Assembly: GCA_013297865.1 (NCBI GenBank)
Contig: JAAFIP010000002.1
Location: forward strand, 248,001-312,000
Origin: Polaromonas sp.
GTDB lineage: Bacteria; Pseudomonadota; Gammaproteobacteria; Burkholderiales; Burkholderiaceae_C
DNA length: 64,000 nucleotides
Direction: 5' to 3'
The position numbers were made by a program, and so were the translations under genes. A model generated the notes under the pieces. That model saw nothing but the letters and a program-made list of their open reading frames with translations, had not been told where the DNA came from and made no database searches. Below are positions 59,662 to 64,000 of the stretch, piece by piece. Each line of letters opens with the position of its first letter. Within the stretch, counting starts at the first letter, position 1.

Positions 59662-61116
59662 ATGTCTATGCGTATGTTCTGGCAGAAATTCGACCCCTGT
59701 CTGTGGGTGGTCTGCGCGAGTGTCTGGCTCGCAGCCTGTGGTTCCAATTCCGAGGTGGCCAATCTGCCTTCGGGCAATCCTGGCACTGGCACGGTCACTC
59801 CCACTCCCACGGTCGTTGGCTCCACCAGCGCCATTGCCGGACAGCTCTATACCTACCAGGCCAGCGTGAGCGGCAGCACCGCCACGGCCTGGAGCTGGAA
59901 CTGGGGCGATGGCACGGCAGCCGCCACAGGCTCGCCCGTGCAAAAAGTGTGGAACCGCGCGGGCAACTTCACCACCACCATCACTGTCAGCGCGGGCAAT
60001 ACCTCCAGCAGTGCCAACGTGGCGGTCAAAACCGTGATGGAGCCTGTGACCTCCAGCACCAACCATAACTGCGCCATCCTGCCCGATGCTACGGTGCAAT
60101 GCTGGGGTAGCAACAGTGCAGGCCAGCTGGGTAACAATTCCACGGTAACCAGCGTAGTGCTGGTGACCGTCAATGGCCTCACCGATGCGGTCGGTTTGAC
60201 CTCTGGCCAGAACCATACCTGCGCCTTGCGTGCCAACGGCACCGTGAGCTGCTGGGGCAGCAACAGGGCCGGGCAATTGGGTGATGGCAGCTTTACTGAC
60301 AGCCTGGTGCCCGTGCCAGTGCAGGGCCTGACCAACGCGGTGGCAGTGACAGCCAACCAGCAGCATACCTGCGCGCTGATCAACAACGGCAGCGTGAAAT
60401 GCTGGGGCAGCAACAATAACAACCAGCTGGGTGATACCACCAGATCCCCGGACCAGGGCTCTTCCAGCAGCCCCGTCACCGTGACAGGGGTGATCGACGC
60501 TAAAGCCATTTCTGCGGGTGATGCACATGTCTGCGCCTTGCTTGACGGGGGCAGCGTGCGCTGCTGGGGCACCAATTCGAATGGGCGGCTGGGCACCACT
60601 ACGCTTTCAGCCATCACCTCGACCGTATCCGACCTCACCAATGCGGTGGCGTTATCGTCTGTCTCGGGGCAGGGGCAGATGTGTGCCCTGCTGGCAGATG
60701 CCACGGTCAAATGCTGGGGGCTCAGCTGGGAGCGGCTGTTGGGTATCGGAGAGGTTGGTGATGTGTATTCTGCAACCGCTGTGCCGGAGCTGACCAATGC
60801 AGTAGGGGTGTCGGTCGGGCGCACGCACAGCTGCGCCTTGCGCTTGGATGCCACGGTCTACTGCTGGGGTAACAATGCGCAGGGCCAGCTGGGCGACGGC
60901 TCAACCAACAGCAGTAACGCCATCGTGCGGGTCCTCAATCTGTCAGATGTGGTGACTTTGAACACCGGTGAGAACCACACCTGCGCGCTCAGGCAAGGCG
61001 GCAGGCTCAGCTGCTGGGGCGGCATCAACAGTTTCGGCGAAGTGGGCACCGACGCAAAAGGGCCTGTCACACTGGCGCAGCCGTCTTTTGCAGATGCGGC
61101 ATTGTTCTGGCGGTAA
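59662..61116 (+). CDS. RCC1-repeat lipoprotein with PKD-like domain
   Basis: VWLAACGS lipobox; WSWNWGDGTAAATGSPVQKVWNRAGNF PKD-like; repeated HTCALR..G.V.CWG.N..GQLGDGS units. Confidence 0.85.
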   Translation: MSMRMFWQKFDPCLWVVCASVWLAACGSNSEVANLPSGNPGTGTVTPTPTVVGSTSAIAGQLYTYQASVSGSTATAWSWNWGDGTAAATGSPVQKVWNRAGNFTTTITVSAGNTSSSANVAVKTVMEPVTSSTNHNCAILPDATVQCWGSNSAGQLGNNSTVTSVVLVTVNGLTDAVGLTSGQNHTCALRANGTVSCWGSNRAGQLGDGSFTDSLVPVPVQGLTNAVAVTANQQHTCALINNGSVKCWGSNNNNQLGDTTRSPDQGSSSSPVTVTGVIDAKAISAGDAHVCALLDGGSVRCWGTNSNGRLGTTTLSAITSTVSDLTNAVALSSVSGQGQMCALLADATVKCWGLSWERLLGIGEVGDVYSATAVPELTNAVGVSVGRTHSCALRLDATVYCWGNNAQGQLGDGSTNSSNAIVRVLNLSDVVTLNTGENHTCALRQGGRLSCWGGINSFGEVGTDAKGPVTLAQPSFADAALFWR

Positions 61117-61238
61117 AACCCCGGCCCTGCAAGCAGCTCCGAGCCTACAGATGCATGGATTTGTGACTTAGCTTGCCTGCCCGCTGGGACCTTGCGGGCC
61201 GCCAGCCACTGTTTTGCCAGGGGTTATAAAATAACGCC

Positions 61239-61652
61239 ATGCAACCATTTCACCTCGCCTTCCCCGTTACCGATCTAGACCAAGCCCGTGCCTTCTATGG
61301 CAACGTACTAGGCTGTGCAGAGGGGCGCAGCTCCCCGCACTGGATCGATTTTGATTTTTATGGTCACCAAATTGTTGCGCATCTGTCGCCAGACGAATGC
61401 AAGCCTGCCGGTACCAGCGCTGTAGACGGCCACGGTGTGCCTGTGCGCCACTTTGGCGTCGTGCTGGCAATGGACCAGTGGGAAGCGCTGGCCGCCAAGC
61501 TCAAGGCAGCAAACACCCAGTTTGTGATTGAGCCGTACATTCGCTTCAAAGGCGAAGTAGGCGAGCAGGCCACGATGTTTTTTCACGACCCCTGCGGTAA
61601 CGCGCTTGAATTCAAGGCTTTCAAGGATATTGGTCAGCTGTTTGCTAAGTAA
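61239..61652 (+). CDS. VOC family protein (glyoxalase-like)
   Basis: [29 protein letters not shown]...[15 protein letters not shown]. Confidence 0.9.
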   Translation: MQPFHLAFPVTDLDQARAFYGNVLGCAEGRSSPHWIDFDFYGHQIVAHLSPDECKPAGTSAVDGHGVPVRHFGVVLAMDQWEALAAKLKAANTQFVIEPYIRFKGEVGEQATMFFHDPCGNALEFKAFKDIGQLFAK

Positions 61653-61673
61653 ATAGTGTCTGATCTTGGTCCG

Positions 61674-61926
61674 CACGCTGCCCAGGCGCCCTGGGGCAGT
61701 CCACCCGAGCGCCGGCCCGCTTCGCGGGAAGCCTCTGCGGTACGTAAAATTTGGGGAACCGGGCAAACTCGCGCTACGCGCTCAGACAGCGCCCGGTTCT
61801 GTTGGTGGCCACATAACTTTGCTGCGCAAAGTGAGTGTCCCCCCGCTAAAGCGAGCCCAAATTTTTCCGTTCCTCGAGCCCGGCGCTCTGATTGGGTGGA
61901 CCACCCCAGGGCACCTGGGCAGCGTG
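61674..61926. repeat. 253-bp inverted-repeat element
   Basis: CACGCTGCCCAGGCGCCCTGGGGCAGTCCACCC vs GGGTGGACCACCCCAGGGCACCTGGGCAGCGTG (30/33 complementary); inner GAACCGGGC/GCCCGGTTC. Confidence 0.75.
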
Positions 61927-62168
61927 CTCTTCACTGGCTAAGTGGTTCGCTCGGCGGTTTCGCAGTGGGGCGATGTGGCCTTGGTTGATCAGGATCTTGC
62001 TCCCCCGGCTTGGACTAGCCTGTCGAAGTCCGTAAAAGCGAAGGCAGGCGCGGAGTGTACAGAGCACGCAGAACGCACGGTGGGCATGAGCGCACAGTGC
62101 ACAACGCAAAGAATCCTCCGTCATCTCCCGGCGCGCGGGCTTTGAACAAACCCATTAGCCAGGGTGAA

Positions 62169-62283
62169 GCGATGGGAGCGTGTCGATGAAAAAATCGCAG
62201 AAAGGCGCGGCCCACCACCTCAAGATGACTGCCAAGCATCACGCGTGTTTTCGGAGATTTTTTGCAGCGACATGTCCCATCGC
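62169..62283 (+). repeat. F2 copy e
   Basis: GCGATGGGA...GATGAAAAAATCGCAGAAAGGCGCGGC...ACGCGTGTTTTCGGAGATTTTTTGCAGCGAC...TCCCATCGC. Confidence 0.7.
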
Positions 62284-62409
62284 CCGTCCAGGGTGAACTT
62301 CAGCTACAGAGCCTTGCTGCGGGCTGTTAAAAGGCAACAAAGAACAACCAACAAACCACAAAAAAAGCCTCGCCATGGGCTATTAAAAACCGCAAATAAC
62401 AAAGCAGAT

Positions 62410-62468
62410 TACTACAAAATTAATAGCTGCCCCCGCGATATTCCATTGACCTGCAAGCTGATTTGTAT
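62410..62468 (-). repeat. F1 copy 12
   Basis: tactacaaaattaatagctgcccccgcgatattccattgacctgcaagctg. Confidence 0.85.
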
Positions 62469-62473
62469 AAGAA

Positions 62474-62863
62474 CTAAGCCCTGGAAGCCATGAATAGCAT
62501 GGCGCTTTTCATGCCCAGCAGTGTCAGCAGCAAAGAGCCCAGCAAGTGCAGCGCCGCAGTGGCCAGCGCCAGTGCGTAGCGTGACTGCTGCATCATGCCC
62601 ACCACCTCGGCGCTGAAAGTGCTGAAGGTCGTTAGCGCACCCAGAAATCCCGTGATCAAGCCCAGGCGCCACACCGGGTCCAGCTCGGGCAGGGCGTTGA
62701 ATACGCCGATGCACAGGCCAATCAAGTAGCCCCCTACCCAGTTGGCCGCCAGCGTGCCCCAGGGCAGCCCTGGCCCCGCGTTCAGCCAAAGGCCCAGACC
62801 CCAGCGCGCCAATGCGCCCGCACTGGCTCCCATACAGATTGCAAACACGTTCCACATGCGCAA
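62474..62863 (-). CDS. crcB: fluoride efflux transporter CrcB/FluC
   Basis: GASAGALARWGLGLWLN...LPWGTLAANWVGGYLIG...GFLGALTTFSTFSAE. Confidence 0.92.
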   Translation of the reverse strand: MRMWNVFAICMGASAGALARWGLGLWLNAGPGLPWGTLAANWVGGYLIGLCIGVFNALPELDPVWRLGLITGFLGALTTFSTFSAEVVGMMQQSRYALALATAALHLLGSLLLTLLGMKSAMLFMASRA

Positions 62864-62911
62864 AGTGTAGCCTGTGCCGTGCCGGTGCTGCGATCAGGCG
62901 ACAATAGCGCG

Positions 62912-63670
62912 ATGAGCACGCAGGCACTACCAACACCGGGCTTTTTGGGCATTGTGATGCTCGACACGCAGTTCCCACGCCCCTTGGGTGATATCGGACA
63001 CCCTGAGACTTTCAGCGTGCCCACACACCGCGAGATCGTGCGTGGCATCTGGCCCGCCAAGGTGGTGCAGTCGGCCGCAGGGCTGCACCAGGCGCGCACG
63101 GTGCCTGCTTTTCAGGCGGTGGTGCGCAATCTGGAAAAGCGCGGAGCCAAAGCGATTACCACCAGCTGCGGCTTTTTGGTGTTGCTGCAAAAAGAGCTGC
63201 AATCGGCCGTGCGCGTGCCTTTGGTGACCTCCAGCTTGCTGCAGCTGCCCCAGCTACTCAAGACGCATCAGCGCGTGGGCGTGCTCACGATCAGTGCCCA
63301 AGCTCTGGGCAAAGAGCATTTGCGCAGCGCAGGCGTGCCGCGCGAGCGGCTGGGCGATGTGCTGGTGCAGGGGGTTGCGGCGGGCACGGAGTTTGTCACG
63401 CGCATTCTGGGTAATCAGCCGCAGATGGATCTGGCGCAGGCCCAGCAGGACGTGGTGGCTGCTGCGCTGGCGCTCAAAGCGCGTGCGCCTGACCTCCACA
63501 CTGTTGTACTGGAGTGCACCAATATGCCGCCGTATGCGGGCGCGATAGAGGCGGCTACGGGCTGGAAGCTGCTGAGTGTGACAGACGATCCGCGTCTGCT
63601 CAAAGCCTTTGCGCAGGCCGCGCCAGCGCAGCCTGGCCCACTGCCAGAACAGAGTCAGCCCGCTGGCTGA
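62912..63670 (+). CDS. aspartate/glutamate racemase family protein
   Basis: GFLGIVMLDTQFPRPLGDIGHPETFSVP; AITTSCGFLVLLQKEL; VVLECTNMPPYAGAI. Confidence 0.75.
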   Translation: MSTQALPTPGFLGIVMLDTQFPRPLGDIGHPETFSVPTHREIVRGIWPAKVVQSAAGLHQARTVPAFQAVVRNLEKRGAKAITTSCGFLVLLQKELQSAVRVPLVTSSLLQLPQLLKTHQRVGVLTISAQALGKEHLRSAGVPRERLGDVLVQGVAAGTEFVTRILGNQPQMDLAQAQQDVVAAALALKARAPDLHTVVLECTNMPPYAGAIEAATGWKLLSVTDDPRLLKAFAQAAPAQPGPLPEQSQPAG

Positions 63671-63999
63671 GCGCTGCGTGTGAGGCCCTGGTATGCGCAG
63701 GCGATGGCCGCGGCGAGCCGGGCATTATTGAGCACCAGTTCGATATTGGCTGCCAGGCTGTGGCCGCCGGTGATTTCGTTCACCCGTGCCAGCAGGAAGG
63801 GGGTAAGCTCCTTGCCATCCATGGGCTGCGCATCAGCCTCACGCAGGGCCTGTGCAATGGCGGGGTCGATCACGCTGCGCTGCATTGCGTAGGCTTCTGG
63901 AATAGGATTGGCCACCACCATGCCACCGTGCAAATCCATCGCCCATTTGGCATGCATCACCTGGGCAATGGCTTGGGCGCTGTCCAGCCGGTAGTCCAC
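63655..63999 (-). CDS. psuG: pseudouridine-5'-phosphate glycosidase, C-terminal part (truncated by window edge)
   Basis: GGMVVANPIPEAYAM...GKELTPFLLARVNEITGGHSLAANIELVLNNARLAAAIA. Confidence 0.8.
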   Translation of the reverse strand: MDYRLDSAQAIAQVMHAKWAMDLHGGMVVANPIPEAYAMQRSVIDPAIAQALREADAQPMDGKELTPFLLARVNEITGGHSLAANIELVLNNARLAAAIACAYQGLTRSAQPAG

Positions 64000-64000
64000 T

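Noticed and set aside
62864-62911. Fluoride riboswitch upstream of crcB
   Set aside because: Only ~48 nt separate crcB from the divergent racemase gene and no riboswitch motif was recognised.
1-64000. CRISPR arrays, rRNA or tRNA genes
   Set aside because: No regularly spaced direct repeats, rRNA core sequences or tRNA cloverleaf were recognised by eye; tRNAscan and CRISPR software would be needed for certainty.

Overview
The window looks like a chromosomal segment of a betaproteobacterium, most likely Comamonadaceae (judged from gene content and order, not from a search). Core loci seen: xerC-DUF484-dapF; lysS; a surface-polysaccharide cluster (17.3-27.2 kb); accD-trpA-trpB-trpF-truA-fimV-asd-leuB-leuD-leuC; rubrerythrin / heterodisulfide-reductase-like Fe-S protein / DUF3501; yaaA; queF; a tungstate transporter (tupBCA) followed by an aldehyde:ferredoxin oxidoreductase (AOR) cluster; crcB; and a truncated psuG at the right edge. 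Accessory parts are a probable pore-forming toxin with two immunity-like membrane proteins (0.27-2.4 kb) and a cassette-like islet of small ORFs (7.1-11.0 kb) with an attC-like site. The most unusual signal is a ~55-60 bp interspersed repeat (called F1 here; core CCAATAGAATATCGCGGGAGCAGCTAT-N7-ATAG) present 12 times. Four copies are read in the same frame inside unrelated proteins (dapF, a carboxymuconolactone decarboxylase-like protein, a NUDIX-MBL fusion, and the TupA signal peptide) as [A/G]Q[W/S]NIAGAA. At the position where 7 of 8 other copies carry TAG/TAA/TGA, all four coding copies carry a sense codon. Other copies supply the RBS plus start codon of one gene and the stop codon of another. 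This resembles Rickettsia palindromic elements in behaviour. Two more repeat families are visible: F2 (~125 bp, four full copies plus a half copy, terminal stems that differ between copies but stay complementary) and F3 (~200 bp hairpins with GACGCGAAGG-type termini, three copies between operon genes). All identifications come from reading the sequence and translations; no database search was run.
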